Source: Nitrospirota bacterium (GTDB lineage Bacteria; Nitrospirota; Thermodesulfovibrionia; Thermodesulfovibrionales; SM23-35). Taken from it: a stretch of 50,822 nt of DNA. Position numbers and translations under genes: made by a program. Shown here piece after piece: positions 17,394 through 26,458 of the stretch (positions within the stretch are counted from its first letter, which is position 1; every line of letters begins with the position of its first letter). The notes beneath the pieces were generated by a model. That model searched no databases, was not told the origin of the DNA, and saw only the letters and a list, made by a program, of their open reading frames with translations. The stretch spans positions 1 to 50,822 of the forward strand of contig JBFMCL010000008.1 in assembly GCA_040754395.1 (NCBI GenBank), given 5' to 3'.

Positions 17394-17708
17394 ACTGGAA
17401 GATGTATTCGTCCGGTTTTGCGAGACCGAAATCCTCACGCGCGTGTTTTTCTTTGTAAAAGGGGTCTTCTTTCAGCAGTTTTATATGTGATTTGATCTGT
17501 GCATTCTCACTTTCTATCTCCTGGATCTGCGCTTCGAGAAGGACTTTTTTCTTGTGGATTTCACGGTAGCGGAGAAGTCCCATATCGCCGAAGATAAGAC
17601 TGCTGAGGATATAGAGAAAACTGAGAAGGAAGATCGTGAAGAATATCAGTTTCCTTTTTTTCCTCTCGGAAGCTACCTGTTTTCTTAAAAGATTGACCGG
17701 TGCAGCCA

Positions 17709-17709
<1 letters not shown>
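17383..17709 (-). CDS. ftsB: Septum formation initiator (FtsB/DivIC family)
   Basis: A 108-residue bitopic membrane protein with a basic N-terminus (R-K-Q-V-A-S-E-R-K-K-R-K), one membrane helix at about residues 21-41, then a coiled coil (about 50-85) ending in the family's E-D-P-F-Y-K-E-K-x-A-R-E-D-F-G segment. FtsB-type proteins link FtsQ and FtsL in the divisome. The start overlaps the eno stop (TAATG). The eno-ftsB order is a well-known arrangement in many bacteria. Confidence 0.9.
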
Positions 17710-18995
<1,286 letters not shown>

Positions 18996-20360
18996 TTATA
19001 GATATTGTTTCAGCATTTCTTCTGCCCGTACCACATCCATCGGCTTGTCTTTCAGTTCAGCCCTATCAGAGATATGCCTGAGCGTTGTCTCTAAAAATAT
19101 CTTAAAATTGTGAATCTTTTCAAGGATTTTCTCATGTGGTGGTGCTTTATGGGAAAAAATCATGCTGAAGAAATATGAGAATTCCTCATAGTCGTCATAC
19201 CGCAGCATTTTGAACGTGAAACTTTCAAAATAGCGCATGAATGATTTCAGTTTTTCGAGGATGTCCGGTAGTTGTTCAGGGCGCCCCGCCCTCTCTTCGA
19301 TGACGGATAAAAACCTGTTCAGCACATAGATGTCCTCTTTCAGCTTAACAGACTGATTCACCCGTGTTGTGTAATTACAGAATATGCCCTCGCCCTGTAT
19401 CCGTGGCCTGAAGAATTGTGTAAGCTGGACAATGCTCTGTTCCGTGAGGTTTTTGAGAATGCCTGTGCTGTTTTCGATTTTTCCCCTGAAGTGCTGAGAG
19501 GTCTTTTTGTGCATGATGCCTTTCAGCTCCTGCAGGTAGACCCTTTTCATTTCCATCGAAAACTGATAGGAAAGTGAATTCAGGAGGTCTCTGAGATCTG
19601 TATTTTTACTGCTTTCTCCTGTCTTTCTCACGAAAGTGTGGAACATGGTGATTTCAGACCTCAGCAGGATAAGTATCAGCAGTGATGCATGAAGTGATAC
19701 CCTGTGCTGAGAAGTGATGTCGATATGGCCGACGTATCGGAGAAAACGGAAAAGATAGATGTAAAGGAGGGAAACGCTTTTCTTGATCTTCGGATCCCTG
19801 ATGGATTTCACGATGTTGGCAATTTCTGCATTTTCTATAATATCAAAATCAGGGTTGATGTCCTTTCTGAAGGGATTAAGGTAGGTATTCTCCCTGATTT
19901 CCCTGCTTATAAGCTGACCGATGTTTTTGAAACTGAGATACGATATTTGCTTCGTTTTGAGAAGGTCTGTGACGATACCCTTCAGGTTTATGAACAGATC
20001 ATACAGAAGATACATCCCCTTTTCCGGAGAGTCCTGTCTGTAGAGATTCCCGCGGAACACATCCCTTGAATGACCGCTGAGAAATTTTGTCTCGGTAAAT
20101 TTCTGAAACCAGTATGCATTTTTATTGCTTTCGGGAATGACGACTTCAAGGATTGCAAGCATTCTGAATATGACATCCCTTACGGCAATCAGTTCATTGT
20201 GGAAATTCCTTGAGGTAAGATCTTCTCCGGCAGAGGGAAGGTACTCGACATGAAAAAATCTTTCCATTGACCTGAGAAGCACATCGAGTTCCGAATAGTG
20301 TTCCCTGTGAGCTTTTCTTGAGGCATCGAACCAGGTGTCTGTTTTTTCATGAGCATTCAT
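18996..20360 (-). CDS. Unknown helical protein in the lpdA-eno operon
   Basis: A 454-residue protein I do not recognise. It is almost wholly alpha-helical by eye, soluble or peripheral, rich in Arg, Lys, Phe and Leu, without a signal peptide and without Walker, HTH or zinc motifs. One more hydrophobic helix (S-L-H-A-S-L-L-I-L-I-L-L) lies near the middle. Its ATG overlaps the lpdA stop (ATGA) and eno follows 12 nt later, so it is cotranscribed with central metabolism genes. No frameshift signs. Remote homology or structure prediction would be needed to place it. Confidence 0.75.
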   Translation of the reverse strand: MNAHEKTDTWFDASRKAHREHYSELDVLLRSMERFFHVEYLPSAGEDLTSRNFHNELIAVRDVIFRMLAILEVVIPESNKNAYWFQKFTETKFLSGHSRDVFRGNLYRQDSPEKGMYLLYDLFINLKGIVTDLLKTKQISYLSFKNIGQLISREIRENTYLNPFRKDINPDFDIIENAEIANIVKSIRDPKIKKSVSLLYIYLFRFLRYVGHIDITSQHRVSLHASLLILILLRSEITMFHTFVRKTGESSKNTDLRDLLNSLSYQFSMEMKRVYLQELKGIMHKKTSQHFRGKIENSTGILKNLTEQSIVQLTQFFRPRIQGEGIFCNYTTRVNQSVKLKEDIYVLNRFLSVIEERAGRPEQLPDILEKLKSFMRYFESFTFKMLRYDDYEEFSYFFSMIFSHKAPPHEKILEKIHNFKIFLETTLRHISDRAELKDKPMDVVRAEEMLKQYL

Positions 20361-21742
20361 TTCCGAATGACGTGTATCGCTTCCTTATGGACATCTGCAG
20401 CAGCCTCCATAAGCACTTCTGAAAGTGTGGGATGAGCGTGTATCGTGTCAGCAATATCTCTTGTCCTGAGCCCCATCCTGACAGCGAGTGCAGCTTCATG
20501 AATGAGATCCGAGGCATGAGGGCCAATGATGTGGACACCGAGTATCCTGTCCGACTGTGCATCGGCCACTACCTTGACCAGACCTTCGATCTCGCCTGTG
20601 GTATGTGATTTGGCCAAAGCTCTGAATTCCATATGCCCTGTTCTGACTTTTATTCCTTTTTCCTCGGCCTGATATTCCCTGAGACCGACGGAAGCGACCT
20701 CCGGTGAGGTAAATATAGCGTTCGGAACGCTGGCATAGTCGATTCTTTCGTTCCCGCCCATGATGTTCTTCACCGCAGTGATGCCTTCTGCTGAGGCTAC
20801 ATGGGCAAGCAGAAGCCCGCCGACCACGTCACCCACTGCATATACAGACGGAACATTTGTTTCCATTCTCTCGTTTACCGCAATCTCTCCGCAAGGACCC
20901 TTTGAGACCCCGGCTTCTTCGAGACCGATGTCTTCGCTGTTGAACAACCTGCCTGCGGACACCAGCACTTTTTCGGCTGATATCTTCCTGCCGTCGGCAA
21001 AAGAAATATGAATTCCGTCCTCTTTCACATCAACCTTTTCCGCCTTGATATTTGTCAGCAGGGTAATCTTTTTCTTTCTGAATTCCCGCTCGAGTATTTT
21101 GGAGATCTCGGTATCCTCTGTTGACAATGCTCTCGGGAGCATCTCGACAATCGTCACATCAGCCCCAAGCGCGCTGAAAATGCATGCGAACTCGCAGCCG
21201 ATTACTCCCGCTCCCACGACAATAAGGCTTTTCGGTATTTCTGTGAGCATCAGGGCATGATCGCTCGAAAGTATTCTCTGTCCGTCAAACGGAAGGTAGG
21301 GTATCTGCAGAGGCTTCGAACCAGTTGCAATGATTACGCTGTCAGCATCGATTCTTTCTCGCTGCCCGTCCCTGAGGGTCACCGAGATCTCGCGGGGAGA
21401 GGTCAGCATACCATGTCCCTCTTTGAGGACAATGCCCCGGCTGCTGAAAAGGCTTTTTATTCCCTTGATCTGGGTATTGACGATTCTGTTCTTTCTGGAG
21501 ATAATCCTGGAAAAGTCGGGAACGGCTTCTCCCCGCAGTTCGATGCCGTAACTCTCGAATTTGCTGGCCTTGCCTGCCATTTCGGCAGAGGCAACAAGGG
21601 CTTTTGTCGGGATACACCCCCAGTTAAGGCAGGTGCCGCCAACTTCGGTCTTCTCGATTACAGTTACCTGAGCGCCAAGCTGGGCGGCCTTAATCGCTGC
21701 AACATATCCACCGGGTCCTGAACCGAGGACCGAGATCCTCAT
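20357..21742 (-). CDS. lpdA: Dihydrolipoyl dehydrogenase
   Basis: A 461-residue flavoprotein (E3 or L-protein) that reoxidises lipoamide with NAD+. The FAD site G-S-G-P-G-G lies at about residues 7-12. The redox disulfide is in G-G-T-C-L-N-W-G-C-I-P-T-K (about 37-49). The NAD site G-A-G-V-I-G-C-E-F-A lies near 178. The catalytic His-Glu pair is in H-A-H-P-T-L-S-E near the end. Its start overlaps the gcvH stop (ATGA), which points to the glycine cleavage system as a main partner; gcvT and gcvP are not in the window. Confidence 0.96.
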   Translation of the reverse strand: MRISVLGSGPGGYVAAIKAAQLGAQVTVIEKTEVGGTCLNWGCIPTKALVASAEMAGKASKFESYGIELRGEAVPDFSRIISRKNRIVNTQIKGIKSLFSSRGIVLKEGHGMLTSPREISVTLRDGQRERIDADSVIIATGSKPLQIPYLPFDGQRILSSDHALMLTEIPKSLIVVGAGVIGCEFACIFSALGADVTIVEMLPRALSTEDTEISKILEREFRKKKITLLTNIKAEKVDVKEDGIHISFADGRKISAEKVLVSAGRLFNSEDIGLEEAGVSKGPCGEIAVNERMETNVPSVYAVGDVVGGLLLAHVASAEGITAVKNIMGGNERIDYASVPNAIFTSPEVASVGLREYQAEEKGIKVRTGHMEFRALAKSHTTGEIEGLVKVVADAQSDRILGVHIIGPHASDLIHEAALAVRMGLRTRDIADTIHAHPTLSEVLMEAAADVHKEAIHVIRK

Positions 21743-22125
21743 TTTGCTTCTTCTTCGACATATTTGAGGTATTCCGATGAATCCATCAGATCTTCAAGTT
21801 CAGAGGTGTCATCGAGCTCAATTATGGCTATCCAGCCTTTGCCGTAAGGGTCTTCATTGATGATCTCCGGGGATTCGGAGAGATCCTCATTCACTTCGAC
21901 AATCCTTCCGGTTACCGGAGCGATGAGCGATGAAGTCGCTTTTGTTGACTCTATCTCGCCTATCTCGCTGTTGGCCTCAACGTCAGAATCGACTTCAGGA
22001 AGATCAATGTATACGATGTCACCGAGGGAGTCCTGTGCATAGTCGGTAATTCCCATAGTCGCTTTCTTGCCAGTCACTTTAAGCCATGTGTGTTCTTTAT
22101 GATATTTGAGATCATCTGGGTTCAT
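21739..22125 (-). CDS. gcvH: Glycine cleavage system H protein
   Basis: A 128-residue lipoyl carrier. The ATG at 22125 is chosen because AGGAGG lies 5 nt upstream and the family begins there; the frame could extend to 22203. The lipoylated Lys is K62 in E-S-T-K-A-T. Other family segments are H-T-W-L-K-V and the acidic C-terminus with W-I-A-I-I-E-L. It shuttles the aminomethyl group between P, T and L proteins. It is the first gene of the gcvH-lpdA-unknown-eno-ftsB-GH57 run. Confidence 0.95.
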   Translation of the reverse strand: MNPDDLKYHKEHTWLKVTGKKATMGITDYAQDSLGDIVYIDLPEVDSDVEANSEIGEIESTKATSSLIAPVTGRIVEVNEDLSESPEIINEDPYGKGWIAIIELDDTSELEDLMDSSEYLKYVEEEAK

Positions 22126-22211
22126 GTATTCCTCCTCGTAAAAAATTGCATCACTTAGATTTCTTATCATAGGTTTTTCTTCTTTGTCAAGGAGAGTTCG
22201 CACGGGACCTG

Positions 22212-22241
22212 TTGCAATGGTACTACTATTGATACTATACT
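22212..22241 (+). promoter_or_regulatory. Predicted sigma-70 promoter of hicAB
   Basis: TTGCAA (22212-22217) and TATACT (22236-22241) are 18 nt apart. A start of transcription about 7 nt after the -10 box would fall on or next to the hicA ATG at 22248, so the toxin mRNA may have no leader. The spacer holds short ACTAT repeats that could serve as the HicB operator. Confidence 0.5.
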
Positions 22242-22247
22242 ATTTTT

Positions 22248-22508
22248 ATGGACACGATCGCGGAAATAATTCTTCAAATGAGAAACAATGCACGCGATGT
22301 GAGGTTCACGGACTTATGCCGGGTATGTGATTATTATTTCGGCATAGCCCGGCATAAGAGGAGCAGCCATAGAATATACAAAACACCGTGGCCCGGAGAT
22401 CCTCGAGTGAATATTCAGAACGATCGAGGAAAAGCGAAAGCATATCAAGTAAAACAAGTACTCCGAGCAATCGATTTATTGGAGGTTAAGCATGATACTG
22501 AAAAATGA
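22248..22508 (+). CDS. hicA: HicA-family mRNA interferase toxin
   Basis: An 86-residue toxin of a type II toxin-antitoxin pair. The dsRBD-like HicA fold is recognised by the S-S-H-R-I-Y segment with the catalytic His (about residue 41) and the subfamily signature N-I-Q-N-D-R-G-K-A-K-A-Y-Q-V-K-Q near 58-73. HicA cleaves mRNA when free. There is no Shine-Dalgarno sequence; the promoter is right at the ATG. It overlaps hicB by 17 nt. Confidence 0.85.
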   Translation: MDTIAEIILQMRNNARDVRFTDLCRVCDYYFGIARHKRSSHRIYKTPWPGDPRVNIQNDRGKAKAYQVKQVLRAIDLLEVKHDTEK

Positions 22509-22821
22509 CCATTATACCTATCGCGTTACGTGGTCTGGGGAAGATAAAGAGTATGTCGGACTCTGCGCGGAATTCCCCAGTCTAAGCTGGTTAGCGAAAA
22601 CACACGAGGCAGCGCTCAAGGGGATTCGGTCGCTGGTTGGGAAGGTTATAGAAGACCTCCGAAAAAATAAGGAGGAGATTCCAGAGCCGCTTGCAACCAG
22701 ACACTACAGTGGAAAATTCGTTGTTCGCGTCACTCCTGAGACTCATAGAGAACTGGCAATTCGCTCGGCAGAAGACGGTGTGAGCCTGAACCGCCTAGTA
22801 GCTGATAAGCTGAGCAGGTGA
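22492..22821 (+). CDS. hicB: HicB-family antitoxin
   Basis: A 109-residue antitoxin with a partial RNase-H-like HicB domain at about 8-60 (E-Y-V-G-L-C-A-E-F-P-S-L-S-W) and a C-terminal ribbon-helix-helix/Arc-like part (F-V-V-R-V-T-P-E-T-H-R-E-L then G-V-S-L-N-R-L-V-A-D). It should neutralise HicA and repress the operon. A strong GGAGG lies 6 nt before the ATG, in contrast to hicA, which would favour antitoxin synthesis. The pair sits between gcvH and a tRNA-Leu gene. Confidence 0.88.
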   Translation: MILKNDHYTYRVTWSGEDKEYVGLCAEFPSLSWLAKTHEAALKGIRSLVGKVIEDLRKNKEEIPEPLATRHYSGKFVVRVTPETHRELAIRSAEDGVSLNRLVADKLSR

Positions 22822-22949
22822 TTTTCTGTCTGTGTTCTGTCTGCAATCGTCTGCATAATCCAGATGATTTTTAATACTTAATGATACTTTATGACACTCT
22901 TAGGCAGTTGATGGTGTCACTGTAACAAACTGTAATATATATAAAATGC

Positions 22950-23036
22950 TGGTGCCGAAGGCCGGACTCGAACCGGCACGGAGCGGACTCCGAGGGATTT
23001 TAAGTCCCTTGCGTCTACCAATTCCGCCACTTCGGC
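22950..23036 (-). tRNA. tRNA-Leu (anticodon UAA)
   Basis: An 87-nt gene on the minus strand, from CTTCGGC (23030-23036, acceptor 5' strand) to the encoded CCA (22950-22952). The 7-bp acceptor stem GCCGAAG pairs with the copy at 22954-22960. The anticodon arm GGGACTTAAAATCCC gives UAA. The long variable arm (CGGAGT-CCGCTCCG region) and the T-arm GGTTCGAGTCC are typical of tRNA-Leu. Confidence 0.97.
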
Positions 23037-23080
23037 AACGGATGATTTTAGACGATTTTATCCCGTTTGGTCAAACCTAA

Positions 23081-23368
23081 TCAGGGCTTCCTGAACAGCG
23101 CATCAAGCTGCCTTTTGGCGTCTTCCTTTTCTTTTGCAGAAGAAGCGGATGAAGTTTCCCTGAAGGAGAAGTAGTCGCAGAAATTTGTCCTGTCACGTGT
23201 CCTTTGAAACTCCGCCTTCGGCTCAATGCATTTGTTGTGGCTTTTTTCCGAATAGAACCTGCAGTTCAGGCAGATATGAAGGTCTCCCCCGCACCTGGGG
23301 CAGGTTGCTTTCCTGGTGAATCCCCTGTCTGCCGTGACTTCGTGAACGCACAATGCGCATACCTTCAT
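23081..23368 (-). CDS. Small cysteine-rich zinc-ribbon protein, function unknown
   Basis: A 95-residue soluble protein. It has C-A-L-C at 4-7, C-P-R-C at about 23-26, C-L-N-C at about 33-36, then single Cys in N-K-C-I-E-P and N-F-C-D-Y-F, and a charged helical tail. The pattern looks like two zinc knuckles or a small iron-sulfur fold. The ending N-F-C-D-Y-F-x-F-R is a recurring motif in small anaerobe proteins near electron-transfer genes, but I cannot name a family. It is followed on the minus strand by nothing before the tRNA, and preceded 65 nt upstream by the GYD gene. Confidence 0.72.
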   Translation of the reverse strand: MKVCALCVHEVTADRGFTRKATCPRCGGDLHICLNCRFYSEKSHNKCIEPKAEFQRTRDRTNFCDYFSFRETSSASSAKEKEDAKRQLDALFRKP

Positions 23369-23433
23369 ATTCTCCTCCGATAACTAGGATTAGCCCTTTC
23401 TGCTGCCCGGCGCAGTCCCCGAGAAGACTTCTG

Positions 23434-23718
23434 TTACTTGATCTTCTTGATGAAATCCTCAATAGGGATGGCTGCCAGGGTAAGAAGCTGCACAGACCCT
23501 CTTGCCCCAAGTTCAACCGACATCTTCATGATCGCATTGTTGTCGGCGGCCTCGACTATGTTCACGAAATCATATGGCCCGAGTACTGCAAACTGTTCTT
23601 TCACCTTAATGCCCATCTTTTCGAGTTCCTTGTTTACTTCGAGGATTCTTTTCGGATTCTCCTTGATCGTTTTTCTTCCTTCATCTGTGAGCGTGCTCAG
23701 GATCACATAGTGAGCCAT
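23434..23718 (-). CDS. GYD domain protein
   Basis: A 94-residue protein with a single GYD (PF08734) ferredoxin-like alpha/beta domain: Y-V-I-L-S-T-L-T-D-E-G near the start, V-L-G-P-Y-D-F-V-N-I-V-E-A (the G-x-Y-D motif that names the family) in the middle, and T-L-A-A-I-P at the end. The family is widespread and functionally undefined, related in fold to dimeric alpha-beta barrels. A purine-rich AAAGGAGG lies upstream of the ATG. Confidence 0.88.
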   Translation of the reverse strand: MAHYVILSTLTDEGRKTIKENPKRILEVNKELEKMGIKVKEQFAVLGPYDFVNIVEAADNNAIMKMSVELGARGSVQLLTLAAIPIEDFIKKIK

Positions 23719-23788
23719 TCAAGCCTCCTTTAAATGAGATGTGTATACAGCCGCGGGCAAACGAAGCATGCCCGGGCAGCCAATCCGT

Positions 23789-25483
23789 TTATTGCAGCCG
23801 GAAGACCATGTTCCTTCCGGATTTTTTTGCATGATACATTGCGCTGTCCGCGCGTTTCAGAAAGCTTTTCATCGTATCGTCATGATGGAATTCAGTAATG
23901 CCGATGCTGACTGTCTTGCTCACGATTTCCGGATGGCCGTCGAGAGTGAAAGGATAAAACAGCGTCTGGGAGACGGACTTCCTGATCCTCTCTGCCACAA
24001 ACATCGCATCGTGATAGTTTGTTTCAGGGAGGATTACCGTAAATTCCTCCCCTCCGTACCTGAAGGCCATGTCGATGTCCCTTACATTCCTCATGAGCAG
24101 TTCACCGATTTTCTTCAGGACGAAATCTCCTTCCCAGTGTCCGTAGGTATCGTTGAAATCCTTGAAAAGGTCTACATCGATAAGGAGAAGGGAAAGGGTT
24201 CTGTTATGCCTTTTTGCCCTTTCGACCTCTTTGGTGAGCTGCGTGTAGAAATACCTCTGGTTATAGAGGCCTGTGAGGTCGTCAGTGATGACAAGTCTCT
24301 TCAGTTCTGCCTCGGCCTTCTTTCTCTCGGTGATGTCTCTGAGCGTAATGAGAATCGCCGGGCTTCCCTCATACTGTATATGATTCAGGAGGATCTCCAT
24401 GAAAATCCCCTCTTCATTCTTGTGGATCATCCTCAGTTCAAGGGGAGAGTCGGTAGGCATCCGCTCGCTTACTCTTCTGATGTTTTCCGACAGCAAGTCC
24501 CTGCTGTCGGGGAACAGGAACCTCAGCACATCAATGCCCGTCATTTCTGATTCCTGATAGTTCAATATCCTGAGAAGGGTGGGATTGACAAACCTGATCA
24601 CGCTGTCCTGTATTATCAGGATGCCTTCAAGCGACTGCTCCACGAGCGTTCTGTATTTCAACTCCGACTCCACGAGTGCCTGTGATTTCTGCCTGAGCAT
24701 ATTCCTCAGTATCGAGATGTAATCAGCCCTCAGGTTCTTGATGATGTCGCTCTTCGTGACTACGCCTATCACATCGCCTTGTGCGTCAACAACCGTAAGG
24801 CTTCTCGCCCTTCTGTCATCCAAGAGCCTTGTGGCATCATACAGATTCATGTCCTTGTTTGTTGTGGGTATAGCGGTAGTCATAATCTCGCTGACGTGAT
24901 TGATCGTGGTGTTTTCGGCTACCGCCTTCGTGATGTTCCGCTCTGTGATCATTCCCTGGGGCTTGTTCTCCTTAATGACAAGAATGCAGCTTATGCGGTT
25001 TTTTGCCATGAGTGTGATGGCGTCTTTGAGTGTCTCCTCTTCGGTTACGGATACGATGTTCCGGGTCATGATCTGTTCTACCTTCTTGAGGCTGATAAAA
25101 GAATCGATACTCAGGTTTTTGATAATATCAGTCTGTGTCACGATTCCGATGACGTTGTGCTGCCCGTCGACAATCACCAGCCTCCTGAGGTTGTTTATTA
25201 CCATGAGATTTGCGGCTTCCGGCAGTTCCGTATCTTCTGAGATCGAGATGACAGGGCTTCGCATCACTGTCCGGAGATCAACGGCATCGAAGTCGATATC
25301 CACACCGAGGAGGTAAATGATGTCTCTCTCAGTCAGAATGCCGACGGGTTTATTCTCTTCGACGACGACCACACAGCTTATGTCGCCCGCATTCATTTTC
25401 ATTACCGCGGATTTCAGGGATTCCGCCGGATCGAGGGTTATGACATCGCGCGACATGATTGAGTTGATCCTGTCCAGATCCAT
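23789..25483 (-). CDS. Diguanylate cyclase with four CBS domains and a PAS domain
   Basis: A 564-residue cytosolic signalling enzyme making cyclic di-GMP. Four CBS motifs stand in series (about 8-60, 70-125, 135-190 and 200-255), each with the G-I-x-T-E-R/K-D-I type ending. A PAS domain (about 268-385, closing with R-D-I-T-E-R-K) follows, then a GGDEF domain at about 395-560. The active motif is G-G-E-E-F, preceded by R-D-I-D exactly five residues upstream, so the inhibitory I-site RxxD is present. CBS pairs usually bind adenosyl nucleotides, so energy or SAM status may tune the output. GGAGGT precedes the ATG. It is divergent from nifU. Confidence 0.92.
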   Translation of the reverse strand: MDLDRINSIMSRDVITLDPAESLKSAVMKMNAGDISCVVVVEENKPVGILTERDIIYLLGVDIDFDAVDLRTVMRSPVISISEDTELPEAANLMVINNLRRLVIVDGQHNVIGIVTQTDIIKNLSIDSFISLKKVEQIMTRNIVSVTEEETLKDAITLMAKNRISCILVIKENKPQGMITERNITKAVAENTTINHVSEIMTTAIPTTNKDMNLYDATRLLDDRRARSLTVVDAQGDVIGVVTKSDIIKNLRADYISILRNMLRQKSQALVESELKYRTLVEQSLEGILIIQDSVIRFVNPTLLRILNYQESEMTGIDVLRFLFPDSRDLLSENIRRVSERMPTDSPLELRMIHKNEEGIFMEILLNHIQYEGSPAILITLRDITERKKAEAELKRLVITDDLTGLYNQRYFYTQLTKEVERAKRHNRTLSLLLIDVDLFKDFNDTYGHWEGDFVLKKIGELLMRNVRDIDMAFRYGGEEFTVILPETNYHDAMFVAERIRKSVSQTLFYPFTLDGHPEIVSKTVSIGITEFHHDDTMKSFLKRADSAMYHAKKSGRNMVFRLQ

Positions 25484-25627
25484 TCAGGCCGACCTCCGTA
25501 CACTCTATTATATAATATGGCACCTCCTGAGGCTATCACTATTCCTGCAGCGTAACAATCCGGCAGCGCCTTTCCGGAAGCGCTTCCAAATTGACATTTC
25601 ACTTTGTTCTCTGATTAAATTAAAGGC

Positions 25628-26458
25628 ATGTGGGAATATACCGATAAGGTGAGAGAACTCTTCCTCACCCCAAAAAATATTGGCGAAATCGAAAATCCGG
25701 ATGCGACCGGTGATGTGGGCAGCATCGTATGCGGAGACGCGTTAAAACTGACCCTGAAGATCAACAAGGAGACAAACCGGATTACCGATGCAAAATTCCA
25801 GACCTTCGGATGTGCTAGCGCGATAGCGAGCTCCTCTGCGCTTACCGAACTGATTAAGGGGAAAACACTCGATGAAGCCATGCAGATATCCAACCAGGAT
25901 ATCGCGGACTTCCTCGGGGGCCTGCCCCAGGAAAAAATGCACTGTTCTGTCATGGGAAGAGAAGCCCTCGAAGCTGCAGTTGCGGACTATAGGGGTCTTC
26001 CGAAGCCGGTTGAGGAAGAGGGGAAAGTCGTCTGCAAGTGCTTCAATATCACTGAGGAGAAGATCAGGAAGGTTGCGGTCGAAAACCACCTCACCACCGT
26101 GGACGAGATCACTGACTATACAAAGGCGGGCGGCGGGTGCGGAGAATGCAGGGAGGATATTGAAGCCATACTGCGCGATATATGGTCACTGAAGGTCCCG
26201 GAAAAGGCTGCACAACCCAAAAAACTGACAAACCTCCAGAAGATCGCGCTTATACAGGAAATTATCGAACGGGAGATACGCCCCGGATTGCAGGCTGACG
26301 GGGGTGACATCGAGCTTATCGACATCGACGGGCACAGGGTTATCATCGCGCTTCGCGGCATGTGTACCGGCTGTGCAATGGCGGGTGTAACCATCAGCGG
26401 TGTACAGGACAAGCTCAGGGAACTGGTCAGCGAGGACATTGTCGTGGAGTCGCAATGA
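25628..26458 (+). CDS. nifU: Full-length NifU-type Fe-S cluster scaffold
   Basis: A 276-residue three-domain scaffold. The IscU-like domain spans residues 1-125 (C35-x-D37, F-G-C near 61, H-C-S-V-M near 105). The central [2Fe-2S] BFD-like domain spans about 136-185 (C-K-C-F-N-I-T, then G-G-G-C-G-E-C). The C-terminal Nfu domain spans about 205-275 (C-T-G-C). It accepts sulfur from NifS and assembles clusters for client proteins. AAAGG is just upstream of the ATG. The stop overlaps nifS as ATGA. No nitrogenase gene is in view, so it may be the general cluster system, as in other anaerobes lacking IscU. Confidence 0.95.
   Translation: MWEYTDKVRELFLTPKNIGEIENPDATGDVGSIVCGDALKLTLKINKETNRITDAKFQTFGCASAIASSSALTELIKGKTLDEAMQISNQDIADFLGGLPQEKMHCSVMGREALEAAVADYRGLPKPVEEEGKVVCKCFNITEEKIRKVAVENHLTTVDEITDYTKAGGGCGECREDIEAILRDIWSLKVPEKAAQPKKLTNLQKIALIQEIIEREIRPGLQADGGDIELIDIDGHRVIIALRGMCTGCAMAGVTISGVQDKLRELVSEDIVVESQ

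Noticed and set aside
22200-23040. Genomic island integrated at tRNA-Leu, carrying hicAB
   Set aside because: No integrase and no direct repeat of the tRNA 3' end could be found around the pair; HicAB alone does not prove an island.
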